Positions 24,980 to 33,591 are shown, counted from the first letter of the stretch. The stretch: 64,000 nt of DNA from Candidatus Saccharibacteria bacterium UBA5148 (GCA_002413835.1 DHXU01000003.1:124910-188909), one strand, 5' to 3'. Program-made: numbers and translations. The notes: generated by a model from the sequence alone, not told the origin.

Positions 24980-25351
24980 TTACTGTTCGAGCTCACGAAT
25001 CCGGGCATGGTCCAGCCCGTAGTAATGGCCGATCTCGTGCCACAGCGTGTGTCGGATCTGTTCCCGGAACTCGCCCAGCGTCGATGTACCATATGATAGT
25101 GGATTCTTGAACAGCGTAATTTTGTCTGGAATCAGCCTGGTCATCCCCTGCCGAGCTGACAGGGGTACGCCTTCATAGAGACCGTAGAGCGACTGATCAT
25201 CACGGAGTTGCAATGTGCGGCGCTGCTCCGGCGTCGGATCGTCCTCGCGAACAATGGCGATATTCTCAATCCGTTTGACGTGCTCGCCTGGTAAACTTAC
25301 CAGTGCCTCATTGATCAGCTGGTCAAATTGTTCGTCGGAGACTTGTATCAT
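24980..25351 (-). CDS. Small zincin-type metallopeptidase
   Basis: 123 residues with the motif HEIGHYYGLDH (about 104-114), the HExxHxxGxxH zinc site of metzincin-like enzymes. Size and spacing match the Zincin_1 family (PF06262, small predicted Zn-peptidases of bacteria). The upstream region (LQLRDDQSLYGLYEGVPLS, then ITLFKNPL) also fits that family. There is no signal peptide, so it acts in the cytoplasm. Substrate unknown. It is convergent with the broken phosphatase, whose end is 17 bases away. Confidence 0.85.
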   Translation of the reverse strand: MIQVSDEQFDQLINEALVSLPGEHVKRIENIAIVREDDPTPEQRRTLQLRDDQSLYGLYEGVPLSARQGMTRLIPDKITLFKNPLSYGTSTLGEFREQIRHTLWHEIGHYYGLDHARIRELEQ

Positions 25352-25397
25352 CAGTGTCCAGTATATAGTACGAGCTGCCTGTCACGACTCAAAGTGT

Positions 25398-25814
25398 CTA
25401 CCAGCTCATGTCCACGCAGCTTCGGATGGCCAGCACCGGCACCTGTAAGGATAACGTAACCGGTTGCTCGGAACCACCCGGTTCAACGAGACTGGTATCT
25501 TCAAAGCAGATAGCTAAGTCATTGAGTGGAATTCCCTCATCAACCATGTAATTATACGAAGCCACTACACCGCTAAATAGCAGACCGCGGCGAAACAGTG
25601 TCCGGGTATCCGGCGCGTCGTCCGGGCCGTAGCCCAGGGCTAGGCTGCTATCAATCATAAGTGGTCTGCCGAGTAGGTTCGATGCACCGGTGTGGCCGAA
25701 GCTCCGCATAATGAAGCGCATACGGGCGTCAGTACTGTCCACGTTGGCGGACATCCGCTGTAGTGACTGAACGGCATCAATGACTGAGGTCGCTGGTATT
25801 TGAAATTCTCTCAC
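25398..25814 (-). CDS. Hypothetical protein, 138 aa
   Basis: No recognised family. The start is GTG at 25814 with GAGGT seven bases upstream, a good ribosome site. The product is soluble, mixed alpha/beta, with one internal motif GRPLMIDSSLALGYGPDD and a C-terminal strand-rich end. It is upstream of the zincin gene on the same strand, about 45 bases away, and may share its transcript. Confidence 0.6.
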   Translation of the reverse strand: MREFQIPATSVIDAVQSLQRMSANVDSTDARMRFIMRSFGHTGASNLLGRPLMIDSSLALGYGPDDAPDTRTLFRRGLLFSGVVASYNYMVDEGIPLNDLAICFEDTSLVEPGGSEQPVTLSLQVPVLAIRSCVDMSW

Positions 25815-25876
25815 TGTAGTACCTCGTTTGATTATGTTTCAATATATCGAACTGAGTAAGCAATTACAATGAGGTT

Positions 25877-26803
25877 CTATAGCCAGCGCCTGCGCTTGAA
25901 CAGCCAGATGGCTGCCAGCACGAGGGCCGCGATGAGTACCATGACGTAGCTGAAAGCATGGGCGTGATGTTGGAACGGTATCGGCACGTTCATGCCGAAC
26001 AAGCCACCGATGATGGTCGGGATGGTCAGGAAGATGGCGATGCTGGTCAGACGCTTGAAGGTATTGTTCAGGTTGTTGGTGGCGATGGCGTCATAAGCCT
26101 GACGGATGTTGGTCAGCGTCCGGAGGCGTGACTTGGTCAGCTCGATGAGCTCGTTGGTACCGAGGCGCAGGTCCTCGATCATCTCCCTGTCCTCTTCGCT
26201 GAGTTTGAGGTACTTGGTACTGGATAGTGCCGCCAGCAATATGCCCTGCGGCTGCAGGGCGGCGATAAATTCGTTGAGGTCTTCTTCGATTTCGATGATG
26301 CCGACGAATGCCTGATTGCTGATCTGTGACTGGCGCAGCTGGGCCCGGATGCGCAGGATTTGCTTGGAAACTTTATTGATCTGTATCTTGTAGGAGCCAT
26401 TGACGGCCTCCATGATCTGAACCAGCAAATGCGCCCGGCGTGTCGTATTGACGGCTATCTTGCCGCTGGTAAAGCCGTCCAGCAAATCGGTTTCAGCCCG
26501 CATAACGGTAATCAGATGGTCGGCGGTTGCTATGAGCAGCAGTGGTTCAGTGGCGATCTCTTTGCCCTGTGGGTAACAATAGCGGGTGTAGATATAGACG
26601 ACGCTGCCGTCCTTCTCGATGCGGGGTGCTTCGTATATGTCGACGGCGTCGGCCAGCAGGTCGCGGTCGAGACTATATGCCAGTGCCAAATCGTCGAGCT
26701 CGGCTTCCGTCGGCCCGGATACAGAAATCCAGTCACCAGCCTGCGACGCAGCTGTCAGTTCAGCTGCTCCTTCGTGGGCAGCATTGTAGAAGGTTGTAGT
26801 CAT
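25877..26803 (-). CDS. corA: CorA-like magnesium/divalent cation channel
   Basis: Pentameric Mg2+ (or Co2+/Ni2+/Zn2+) channel in the membrane. 308 residues: a ~245-residue cytoplasmic domain with long helices (RIRAQLRQSQISNQAF region), then two C-terminal membrane helices. The pore signature GMN is at 270-272 (GLFGMNVPIP), and the tail is basic (FKRRRWL), as in CorA. A strong AGGAG lies five bases before the ATG. The upstream TACAAT box overlaps an inverted repeat, so expression is probably repressed by an unidentified regulator. With the NRAMP variant and the CNNM-like protein, Mg2+ handling is well covered. Confidence 0.92.
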   Translation of the reverse strand: MTTTFYNAAHEGAAELTAASQAGDWISVSGPTEAELDDLALAYSLDRDLLADAVDIYEAPRIEKDGSVVYIYTRYCYPQGKEIATEPLLLIATADHLITVMRAETDLLDGFTSGKIAVNTTRRAHLLVQIMEAVNGSYKIQINKVSKQILRIRAQLRQSQISNQAFVGIIEIEEDLNEFIAALQPQGILLAALSSTKYLKLSEEDREMIEDLRLGTNELIELTKSRLRTLTNIRQAYDAIATNNLNNTFKRLTSIAIFLTIPTIIGGLFGMNVPIPFQHHAHAFSYVMVLIAALVLAAIWLFKRRRWL

Positions 26804-26811
26804 TGGCTCCT

Positions 26812-26835
26812 ATTGTACGCTAGAAGTAAGCGTAC
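26812..26835 (-). promoter_or_regulatory. corA promoter with operator-like dyad
   Basis: Read leftward, TACAAT (26817-26812) ends eight bases before the corA ATG. A perfect 7-bp inverted repeat GTACGCT-agaagta-AGCGTAC (26815-26835) overlaps the -10 and spacer, the classic place for a repressor dimer. The -35 is weak, so activation or repression through the dyad is likely. Confidence 0.5.
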
Positions 26836-26873
26836 GCTCGAATGTAAGATGAGAAGCAAGAAACAGCAACATC

Positions 26874-26901
26874 TTGCATATATTAAATAAGGTGATATAA
26901 T
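26874..26901 (+). promoter_or_regulatory. Promoter of the gene at 26909
   Basis: TTGCAT (26874-26879), 16 bases, TATAAT (26896-26901). The ATG begins seven bases after the -10, implying a leaderless message. Confidence 0.6.
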
Positions 26902-26908
26902 ATAGCAT

Positions 26909-27574
26909 ATGTCAATTTCACTTGAAGGCGTGCAGCTTAGAACGATAGCGATGACGCCAGACCAAACGGTGAGCTGGAATCTGAGTGACGGCCCGGACGG
27001 CCCTGTCTTTGCTTCTTCGAACTGCCCCGACAATCTGATAACGGCGGCTATTAACTTCGCAGATGGTATGCCCTCGACTTTGCCGGGACTGGGACTGGGA
27101 CGTAACGGAGGTAACGTATTCGATTTCGGGGGATTCGCATTGAAAGTGGTGGCAAGTGGCCACAATGCTTCGTCCTCGAGCGTTGATACTTTACGGGCAA
27201 ATGTATGCCTGGCCGAGGGTTTGAAACGTGTAGCGCAACCAGCAGCCAATGAGTTTGGTATACGTTTTGTGTACACGGCGCCGGATATACATGTCGCGTA
27301 CCTGCCCGAGCCGCGTGGCGGTTCCGCTGTCGACGCGGTCATCATCATGCAAAAGGCCACAGGAAAGCATCCTGACGATTCTAGACTTGACCCGCCAGTT
27401 TACGTCGACCGGCGAAGCCATTATCGGCGGGCACTCCGTGAATGCGGTTTGAAGCTTCACTTTGTAGAGCTAGATGATATTGAAGAGAATATGAAGCTGA
27501 AAAAGGTGCCGTTCGAAGTGGCAGTACAGGTCACGAAATACGATATCATCGCAACAAAACCGATACCTGTTTAG
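26909..27574 (+). CDS. Hypothetical protein, 221 aa, possibly kinase-lobe-like
   Basis: No firm family. The product is soluble. A Gly-rich stretch (PGLGLGRNGGN) followed by FGGFALKVVASG and an alpha-helical segment RANVCLAEGLKRV recalls the glycine loop, Lys strand and helix C of a protein-kinase N-lobe, and VIIMQKATG could be a hinge. No catalytic loop (HRD) or DFG is seen afterwards, so this may be coincidence or a pseudokinase fragment. It has a consensus promoter with leaderless spacing. The gene is convergent with typA (stops five bases apart). Confidence 0.6.
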   Translation: MSISLEGVQLRTIAMTPDQTVSWNLSDGPDGPVFASSNCPDNLITAAINFADGMPSTLPGLGLGRNGGNVFDFGGFALKVVASGHNASSSSVDTLRANVCLAEGLKRVAQPAANEFGIRFVYTAPDIHVAYLPEPRGGSAVDAVIIMQKATGKHPDDSRLDPPVYVDRRSHYRRALRECGLKLHFVELDDIEENMKLKKVPFEVAVQVTKYDIIATKPIPV

Positions 27575-27579
27575 TCGGC

Positions 27580-29418
27580 CTATTTGAGGCGCTTGCGTTT
27601 GTTGGGATCGAGTTCGCGCTTGCGCAGGCGCAGGCTTTTCGGCGTAACTTCGAGTAATTCGTCGTTTTCGATGAAGTCGAGGCACTGCTCGAGGCTGAAG
27701 ATAGTCGGTGGGGTTAGCTGGACGACGCCGTCGGATGAGCTACTGCGCATGTTGGTCAGGTGTTTCTGCTTGCAGACGTTGATTTCCATGTCTTCCTGGC
27801 GGGTGTTTAGGCCGATGATCTGGCCGGCGTAGACTCGCTCGGCTGGGCCGACGAAGGTCGTGCCGCGAGCTTCGGCGTTCTGCAGGGCATACGGTGTGGT
27901 CACACCTTGTTCGAAGCTGATGAGTACGCCGTTACGCAGCTGGTTGAGGCTTTGGCCGACGGGCTGGTAACCGGTGACCAGGCTGTTCATGACTATGGTG
28001 CCTTTGGTGCCGGTCATCAGGATGTTGCGCAGGCCGATCAGGGCGCGGGTCGGGAGCTCGTAGACCAGCTTCGTGACGCCTTTGGGACTGGCAAACTGTT
28101 CGATGAGGTTGGCCCGGCGCTGGCCCAGTTCCATCTGGACGGTACCGACGTGCTCGGCCGGGACTTCGATGATGACTTCTTCGACAGGTTCCTTGCGTTC
28201 GCCGTCTTCCTCGATAGTGACGACTTGCGGCCGGCCGACTTCGAACTCGAAGCCTTCGCGGCGCATGGTCTCAATCAGGACGGACAGGTGGAGTTCGCCG
28301 CGGCCGGAGACTTTGAAGCCGATACCTTCATCTCCGACGCGCAGTCCGACGTTTGTCTCCAGCTCTTTCTGCAGTCGGTCAGATATCTGGCGGCTGGTGT
28401 TGAATTCAGCTTCCTGGCCCTTGAACGGGCTGGTGTTGGGGCCCATGTAGATTTGCAGGGTCGGTGCTTCGACTTCCAAGACTGGCAATGCTTCAGGCTG
28501 CTCGGCGTCAGCGACAGTTTCGCCAATCTGCACGCTGCCGATGCCGGTTAGCTGGACGATATCGCCGGCAACACCTTCCGGCACTTCAAATTTGCTGACA
28601 CCATGACTCATAAATACCAGTTCGACTTTGGCCTTTGTGAAGCTGCCGTCCTTTTTACAAACGGTCACCTGGTCGCCGTCTTTAATCTTGCCGCGCGAAA
28701 TACGGCCGATGGCGTATTTACCTTTGAAGTTATCCCAGGCCAGCGCTGACACCAGCATCTGGAACGGCTTGTCGAGTTCGACAGATGGAGCCGGGATGTC
28801 GTTGATAATGGCCTGGAAGATGGCTTCCAGATCTCCGTCTTCGTCGGGGTGAGCCGGTGGCGTGGTCCAGGCTTTGCCGGCGCGGCCGATAGCGTAGTAG
28901 ACAGGATAATGCAGCTGGTCTTCGTGGACAGCCAGTTCCAGGAATAAATCTGCTAGTTCGTCTTCAACTTCGGCGATCCGTGAGCCGGCCTTGTCAATCT
29001 TATTGATGACGACGATCGGCTTAAGACCGTTGGCGAGGGCCTTGGTCAGCACGAATTTCGTCTGTGGCATCGGGCCTTCCTGGGCGTCGACGATCAGCAG
29101 GCAGCCATCGGCCAGGTTCAGCGTGCGTTCAACTTCGCCGGAGAAATCGGCGTGTCCCGGCGTATCGATGATATTGATACGGTAATCGCCGTGCTGGACA
29201 GCGGTCACTTTGGCGGTGATGGTGATTCCCCGCTCGCGCTCCTGGTCGCCAGAGTCCATGATCAGATCCTGGCTCATCTCAGCCTGGTTATCGCGGAAGG
29301 TCTGCGATTGCTTGAGCAGTCCGTCGACAAGTGTGGTCTTGCCGTGGTCAACGTGGGCAATAATCGCCACATTACGAATTTTTGTCGGGTCTTGCTGTCC
29401 TGTGCTTGCTGCTGCCAT
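27580..29418 (-). CDS. typA: GTP-binding protein TypA/BipA
   Basis: Ribosome-associated translational GTPase acting in 50S assembly and stress. 612 residues, normal length. GTPase motifs: HVDHGKTT (P-loop, about 22-29), the switch I GITI after [12 protein letters not shown] (G3) and NKIDKAGSR (G4). EF-G-like domains II, III and V follow, with TypA-specific C-terminal [12 protein letters not shown] and the [18 protein letters not shown] end. The start at 29418 has AGGAAA seven bases upstream; upstream ATGs in frame would add a non-family leader. A promoter (TTGTCA-17-CATAAT) lies about 85 bases upstream. Confidence 0.96.
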   Translation of the reverse strand: MAAASTGQQDPTKIRNVAIIAHVDHGKTTLVDGLLKQSQTFRDNQAEMSQDLIMDSGDQERERGITITAKVTAVQHGDYRINIIDTPGHADFSGEVERTLNLADGCLLIVDAQEGPMPQTKFVLTKALANGLKPIVVINKIDKAGSRIAEVEDELADLFLELAVHEDQLHYPVYYAIGRAGKAWTTPPAHPDEDGDLEAIFQAIINDIPAPSVELDKPFQMLVSALAWDNFKGKYAIGRISRGKIKDGDQVTVCKKDGSFTKAKVELVFMSHGVSKFEVPEGVAGDIVQLTGIGSVQIGETVADAEQPEALPVLEVEAPTLQIYMGPNTSPFKGQEAEFNTSRQISDRLQKELETNVGLRVGDEGIGFKVSGRGELHLSVLIETMRREGFEFEVGRPQVVTIEEDGERKEPVEEVIIEVPAEHVGTVQMELGQRRANLIEQFASPKGVTKLVYELPTRALIGLRNILMTGTKGTIVMNSLVTGYQPVGQSLNQLRNGVLISFEQGVTTPYALQNAEARGTTFVGPAERVYAGQIIGLNTRQEDMEINVCKQKHLTNMRSSSSDGVVQLTPPTIFSLEQCLDFIENDELLEVTPKSLRLRKRELDPNKRKRLK

Positions 29419-29503
29419 AATTTTCCTGAGGTTAATTAATAAAAGACGCCTGCGTGTCTCTCTCATTTCAGAGGGTCAACGCGTGGCGTCATCTCTTGCC
29501 TTC

Positions 29504-29532
29504 ATTATGACATAAGCAAGATATTTTGACAA
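29504..29532 (-). promoter_or_regulatory. typA promoter
   Basis: Read leftward: TTGTCA (29532-29527), 17 bases, CATAAT (29509-29504). Predicted start near 29497 gives a leader of about 80 bases with an AGGA ribosome site. The remaining gap to 29752 (about 220 bases) shows no gene; it ends in a weak CATAAT box before the LCP gene. Confidence 0.55.
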
Positions 29533-29752
29533 CTGTTAAATGTTATGCAGGCACTCACCTGTGTCGACTGTCTGTCACTGTATACGGTACCCCCTCGTCG
29601 AGCACTTTGCAGTAACGATTTTTACAGCCGACTATGCCGCCTATTCCTCTGCCATGCATTGTCTAAGGAAATTTTCAGCATCATTTGTTATTGTTGTCCA
29701 GAATCAGGCTGGTACTCCCGGCCGATTTCAGTCATAATGAAACGAAAGCATA

Positions 29753-31033
29753 ATGAAGTCTGAAAACGAACACAACTACCAGTACAATACGGCGCGGAGC
29801 TACGACCACGGCACGCTGCCATCACCTGTTGACTCATCCAGCGATGCTGTGGCCGCCCGGACGGCTTTTCCTCCGCTGGGCACAACCTTGCCGGCCTATT
29901 CGCCGCAGACATACAATCGCCCGGGTGCAGGCAGAGCGACCGCAGTATATCCGTCGAAACAGCGTACAAGCTGGAAAAAATGGCTGAAGCGAGCCGTTAT
30001 TACACTGCTTGTCATCGGACTGCTGGCTGGCGGCTATGTCGGTGCCAAATTCCTGATCAATGCCAGCAAATCACTTGGTGGCAACCTCTTCGGACTGATC
30101 CAGAACGATAAACTGAACGGCGAAGACACTGGCCGGGTCAATATCCTGCTGGCCGGTAATTCGGCGGACGACGTCGGCCACTCCGGCGGCGACCTGACTG
30201 ATTCGATCATGATCGTCAGTCTAGACACCAAAAACAACACGGCTTTCCTGCTGAGTGTGCCGCGCGACCTCTGGGTAAACATCCCCGGACAGGGATATAG
30301 CAAGATTAATGCGGCCTATGTCTATGGCAAGGCTGATAAATTCAGTGAATCCGGGTATCCGGATGGTGGTATGGGGCTGCTGGAAAAGGTCATAGAGCAG
30401 AAGATGAACATTACTATCAATTATTACGCGCTGGTGAATTACACGGCGCTGCGAGACGCCGTCAATGCGGTCGGCGGTATCGACGTCAACATCCAGAGTT
30501 CTGATCGGCGCGGATTGTATGACCCGAGCCGCGACTATACCGGGCCAAGAGGCACGCCGCTCGTTCGTCTGACTAACGGCGTACACACGCTGAACGGCCA
30601 ACAGGCGCTGAATCTGGCCAGGGCCCGCGGTGATTCCTACGGCTCTTACGGCTATGCTCAATCTGACTTTACCCGCACCGCCAACCAGCGTCTGATGCTG
30701 ACGGCCATCAAGGATAAGGCGACCAGCGCCGGCGTTGTCTCGAACCCGATCAAGATCGGCAGCCTGCTGGACAGCTTCGGTAATAACGTCCAGACGGATT
30801 TCAAGACCAATGATGTTCGCCGACTAGTAGACTTATCAAAAAAGATTCCAAATTCCAGCATCAAGTCAGACAGCTTGAACGATGCCAATGGCAAGAATCT
30901 GCTGACCAGCTACCGGACCTACAACGGCCAATCGGCGCTCATCCCGGCTGCCGGCGTCGATGATTACACTGCCATTATTGCTTACCTGAACCAGCTGATG
31001 GCTCCACCCGCCTCGACGACTACTAAACAATAG
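29753..31033 (+). CDS. LytR-CpsA-Psr family glycopolymer transferase
   Basis: LCP enzymes move teichoic-acid-like or arabinogalactan polymers from lipid carriers to peptidoglycan at the outer membrane face. 426 residues: a ~70-residue polar N-terminus rich in Tyr/Pro, one membrane helix (about 80-100, AVITLLVIGLLAGGYVG), then the LCP domain. Conserved parts: NILLAG, DSIMIVS, SVPRDLWV, KINAAYVYG, NYYALVNY, and the ARARGDSYGSYGYAQSDFTR segment with the basic lipid-phosphate pocket residues. With the sortase this confirms a monoderm-type wall. A large inverted-repeat element follows its stop. Confidence 0.95.
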   Translation: MKSENEHNYQYNTARSYDHGTLPSPVDSSSDAVAARTAFPPLGTTLPAYSPQTYNRPGAGRATAVYPSKQRTSWKKWLKRAVITLLVIGLLAGGYVGAKFLINASKSLGGNLFGLIQNDKLNGEDTGRVNILLAGNSADDVGHSGGDLTDSIMIVSLDTKNNTAFLLSVPRDLWVNIPGQGYSKINAAYVYGKADKFSESGYPDGGMGLLEKVIEQKMNITINYYALVNYTALRDAVNAVGGIDVNIQSSDRRGLYDPSRDYTGPRGTPLVRLTNGVHTLNGQQALNLARARGDSYGSYGYAQSDFTRTANQRLMLTAIKDKATSAGVVSNPIKIGSLLDSFGNNVQTDFKTNDVRRLVDLSKKIPNSSIKSDSLNDANGKNLLTSYRTYNGQSALIPAAGVDDYTAIIAYLNQLMAPPASTTTKQ

Positions 31034-31045
31034 ACCAGTGAGTTA

Positions 31046-31151
31046 GCTTGTAAAATAGATACATCACGGACACGTACGGGTCACGAAACGTGCGCCATAT
31101 GCTGGCACGTTTCGCGCTTCCGATGTGCCGAGATGTATCTATTTTACAAGC
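31046..31151. repeat. 106-bp structured inverted-repeat element (nested hairpins)
   Basis: GCTTGTAAAATAGATACATC (31046-31065) and its exact complement (31132-31151) form a 20-bp perfect stem. Inside lies a second hairpin, CGAAACGTGC (31084-31093) with GCACGTTTCG (31105-31114). The fold is far longer than a normal terminator, has no T-tract on either side, and starts 13 bases after the LCP stop. It could be a MITE-like element, a non-coding RNA or a special terminator. Confidence 0.65.
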
Positions 31152-31200
31152 CTCGGGATGATTTTTGGATTGCATAAGCCTTCTTTAAGATTTCGCGGTT

Positions 31201-31344
31201 ATGCTACGTATTGTTGGCTTAGGTACCAACGACGCCGGCAAATCAACGGCCAAATCTCAAACTAAAAGAAGGAGGTACTATGCAACATTTAGAGCTACCC
31301 AGCGACTACGCACTTGTCCTGCAGACGGTTCAGGAAAACGGTGA
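31201..31344 (+). pseudogene. Short P-loop fragment overlapping the winged-helix gene
   Basis: A 47-codon frame from ATG 31201 begins MLRIVGLGTNDAGKSTAKSQ, a Walker A-like start of a small kinase, then runs out of frame across the ribosome site and start of the next gene and stops at 31344. Only the P-loop part looks protein-like, so it is probably the remnant of a lost nucleotide-kinase gene. A leader peptide for the downstream gene is an alternative. Confidence 0.3.
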
Positions 31345-31552
31345 AGAAGATTTCGCCAACCTGGCTGAGACGTTACGGTTTGACCGCCAGCGGCTGGCAC
31401 ATATCATCGAAGCCCTGCGGCACAAAGGACTGATCTATCTGAACCGCTCAAGTCGGACCGGCAGTGACGCATGGATACGGCTCAGCGCCAAAGGCCGCAA
31501 GATCATGTTGACTGTCTGGCCGGAGTCCGGTATGGTAGCGTACGGCATCTAA
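31280..31552 (+). CDS. Winged-helix DNA-binding protein (MarR-like), 90 aa
   Basis: 90 residues forming one winged-helix domain: YALVLQTVQENGEEDFANLA (helices 1-2), LRFDRQRLAHIIEALRHKGLI (recognition helix), and a wing with SSRTGSDAWIRLSAKGRKIM. This matches the MarR/PadR-type HTH core without dimerisation arms. The ribosome site AAGGAGGT, seven bases upstream of the ATG, is the strongest in the window, so it should be well translated. Target unknown; a strong terminator follows immediately. Confidence 0.8.
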   Translation: MQHLELPSDYALVLQTVQENGEEDFANLAETLRFDRQRLAHIIEALRHKGLIYLNRSSRTGSDAWIRLSAKGRKIMLTVWPESGMVAYGI

Positions 31553-31570
31553 ATAAACGTTTCTCGCATG

Positions 31571-31612
31571 CAATAAAGCGGTCTGCTACCTAGGGTACGG
31601 ACCGCTTTATTG
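31571..31612 (+). terminator. Intrinsic terminator after the winged-helix gene
   Basis: CAATAAAGCGGTC (31571-31583) pairs perfectly with GACCGCTTTATTG (31600-31612); an inner TACC/GGTA pairing tops the stem. A/T-rich ends on both arms allow function in either direction. Confidence 0.7.
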
Positions 31613-31666
31613 GTATACTAGGGATGAAATACATAGTTACGTATCGAAATACAAGGGGTGACTATC

Positions 31667-32311
31667 ATGTCTGAAGAATCTGAATCCGTCACTGTTGCCG
31701 CTGGCCACAGCCGCCGTAATCGTTGGGTCTGGCTGGGATTTGGAATTATCCTTGGTGCTTTACTCATTCTGGCTATCCGCTTTGCCACATATAGTCACGA
31801 TATGACTCATTATCACGCTAATTTCGCCGTCTATACCAACGGGCAGCGCGAGGAGTTCAAAAGCCTGCAGTACTACGAAGAGGTCAAGATCTGCGACCTC
31901 CACGGCACATCACCGCAGTCGCGGACGCATATGCACGACGAGGAAAATGGTGTTATCCATGTCCATGACCAGGCTGTCACCTGGGGCCAGTTCTTCGAGA
32001 ATCTCGGCTGGTTCGTCGGCCCGGACTTTATCCGGACGACATCGACCATGTATCAGGCAGGCGGAGACAACAAACTGAATATCATGCTCAACGGCCAGAA
32101 CCTGACAGATCTGACGACGATTACCAACCAGGTTATCAAGGATAAGGACCGCCTGCTACTGAGCTATGGCCCGAGCGACCAGGCTGTGCTTGCCAAAGAA
32201 TTTAAGACTGTACCAGATACTGCTGCGCAATACGATGCCGAAAAGGATCCGGCCAGCTGCGGTGGCGGCGAGATGCCGACTGTCCGTGAACGGCTCAACA
32301 ACCTCTTTTAA
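31667..32311 (+). CDS. Membrane-anchored protein with His-rich outer domain
   Basis: 214 residues from the ATG at 31667, with AAGGGG about 12 bases upstream. One N-terminal membrane helix (about 22-42, VWLGFGIILGALLILAIRF), then an outer domain. Histidines cluster in THYHANFAVY and THMHDEENGVIHVHD, which could bind a metal ion such as copper or zinc; Cys residues lie in KICDLHG and PASCGG. The family is common as a hypothetical in CPR genomes, but its function is not known to me. Its TAA overlaps the start of the ligase gene (TAATG), so the two are translationally coupled, a hint of shared thiol/metal chemistry (inference). Confidence 0.7.
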   Translation: MSEESESVTVAAGHSRRNRWVWLGFGIILGALLILAIRFATYSHDMTHYHANFAVYTNGQREEFKSLQYYEEVKICDLHGTSPQSRTHMHDEENGVIHVHDQAVTWGQFFENLGWFVGPDFIRTTSTMYQAGGDNKLNIMLNGQNLTDLTTITNQVIKDKDRLLLSYGPSDQAVLAKEFKTVPDTAAQYDAEKDPASCGGGEMPTVRERLNNLF

Positions 32312-33591
32312 TGGCTGATTCCGTTTCGACGACCATAAAATTTTACGATACGGCCGCACACCGCATCGTATCCTGGCGACCACCGCAGCATGTCCGGATG
32401 TACGTCTGTGGTATCACGCCGTATGATTCGGCACACCTTGGCCATATCCTGACATTCATGACCTATGACCTGCTGCAGCGCTACCTGGAGGACCAGGGGC
32501 ACAGCGTGACGATGGTACGGAACATTACCGATGTGGATGAGCCAATATTTGCCAAGGCGCAGGAACTTGGCCTGCCTTATATGGAGCTAGCCGCACGTGA
32601 AACAAAATCATTTCACGAGGTACTTGAGCTGTTACACTTCCGGCCGCTCGAGCATGAGCCGCGGGCCAGCGAATACGTCGAGGAGATGGCTGCCAGCGTC
32701 AGCAAGCTGCTGTCGAAAGGTGTTGGCTATTATGTCGACAAAGACATCTATTTTGATACGGCTCAGGACCCCGGGTTTGGTTCATTTTCGGGTTTTTCGA
32801 AACGCTTGCAGCTTGGACTGATGACCTGGCGTGGTGGTGACCCGGAGCGCCCCGGCAAGCGCAACCCGCTCGATTTTCTATTGTGGCGTGCTATTGATGA
32901 CCCGGCTGACCCGGCGGCCTGGCAGACGGCTGCCGCCGCGCCGGCAATCCCCTATGGCCGGCCTGGCTGGCATATTGAATGCTCTGTCATGTCATCGCAA
33001 CTGCTAGGCACGCCGTTCGACCTGCACGGCGGTGGTAATGACCTGATTTTTCCGCATCATGAATGCGAAATTGCCCAGACCCGCTTTCTCAGCGAGCAAT
33101 CATCTGATCCCGACAGTTCGCGGCTGGCTAGCCACTGGCTACACACGGCTTCCCTGCACTACTGCGGCGAAAAGATGAGTAAGTCGCTCGGTAATCTGGT
33201 CTTCGCCAAAGACCTGTTGAAAACCCATGAACCGTCGGCTATCCGGCTGGCGCTGATGAATTATCACTACCGCATCGGCGGCGAGTGGGTGCCATGTCTG
33301 GTCCGTGAGGCTGAGGAGCTGCTCGAAAGAGTCAGAGCTGTTGTCTCCGGAGGCTTTGTCGACGATACTGCTGCTACAGTATTCGGCCGGAACGTCCGGG
33401 CGGCTTTGGCGGATGACCTGGATACGCACAGTATCATGCATCTTCTGACTGATCTGGCAGACCTCATGCCGGCTCGTCCGTCTGCCGATGCCGCGAGTAT
33501 GTCCGCACATACCGCGAGCAGCATCGAGCAGACATTCAGATTACTCGGACTGAATCTGGCAGCCGAACCAATCCCTGATACTAATATCTAA
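32311..33591 (+). CDS. Cysteinyl-tRNA synthetase or MshC-like cysteine ligase
   Basis: 426 residues of the class I CysRS fold, activating cysteine with ATP. Zinc/Cys-binding motifs: YVCGITPYDSAHLGH (HIGH-type), WHIECS and IFPHHECEIAQT; KMSKS is at 288-292. Several blocks match MshC, the actinobacterial mycothiol ligase, better than CysRS: VCGITPYD (CysRS usually CGPTVYD), RGGDPERPGKRNPLDFLLWRA and GRPGWHIECS. Only 134 residues follow KMSKS, against about 190 in E. coli CysRS, so the anticodon-binding end is short, as in MshC. If no other cysS exists in the genome it must charge tRNA-Cys; otherwise a thiol-synthesis role is possible. Confidence 0.85.
   Translation: MADSVSTTIKFYDTAAHRIVSWRPPQHVRMYVCGITPYDSAHLGHILTFMTYDLLQRYLEDQGHSVTMVRNITDVDEPIFAKAQELGLPYMELAARETKSFHEVLELLHFRPLEHEPRASEYVEEMAASVSKLLSKGVGYYVDKDIYFDTAQDPGFGSFSGFSKRLQLGLMTWRGGDPERPGKRNPLDFLLWRAIDDPADPAAWQTAAAAPAIPYGRPGWHIECSVMSSQLLGTPFDLHGGGNDLIFPHHECEIAQTRFLSEQSSDPDSSRLASHWLHTASLHYCGEKMSKSLGNLVFAKDLLKTHEPSAIRLALMNYHYRIGGEWVPCLVREAEELLERVRAVVSGGFVDDTAATVFGRNVRAALADDLDTHSIMHLLTDLADLMPARPSADAASMSAHTASSIEQTFRLLGLNLAAEPIPDTNI

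Noticed and set aside
27907..28551. 214-aa frame opposite typA
   Set aside because: Asp/Phe-rich reverse reading of a GTPase gene with all G motifs; a shadow.
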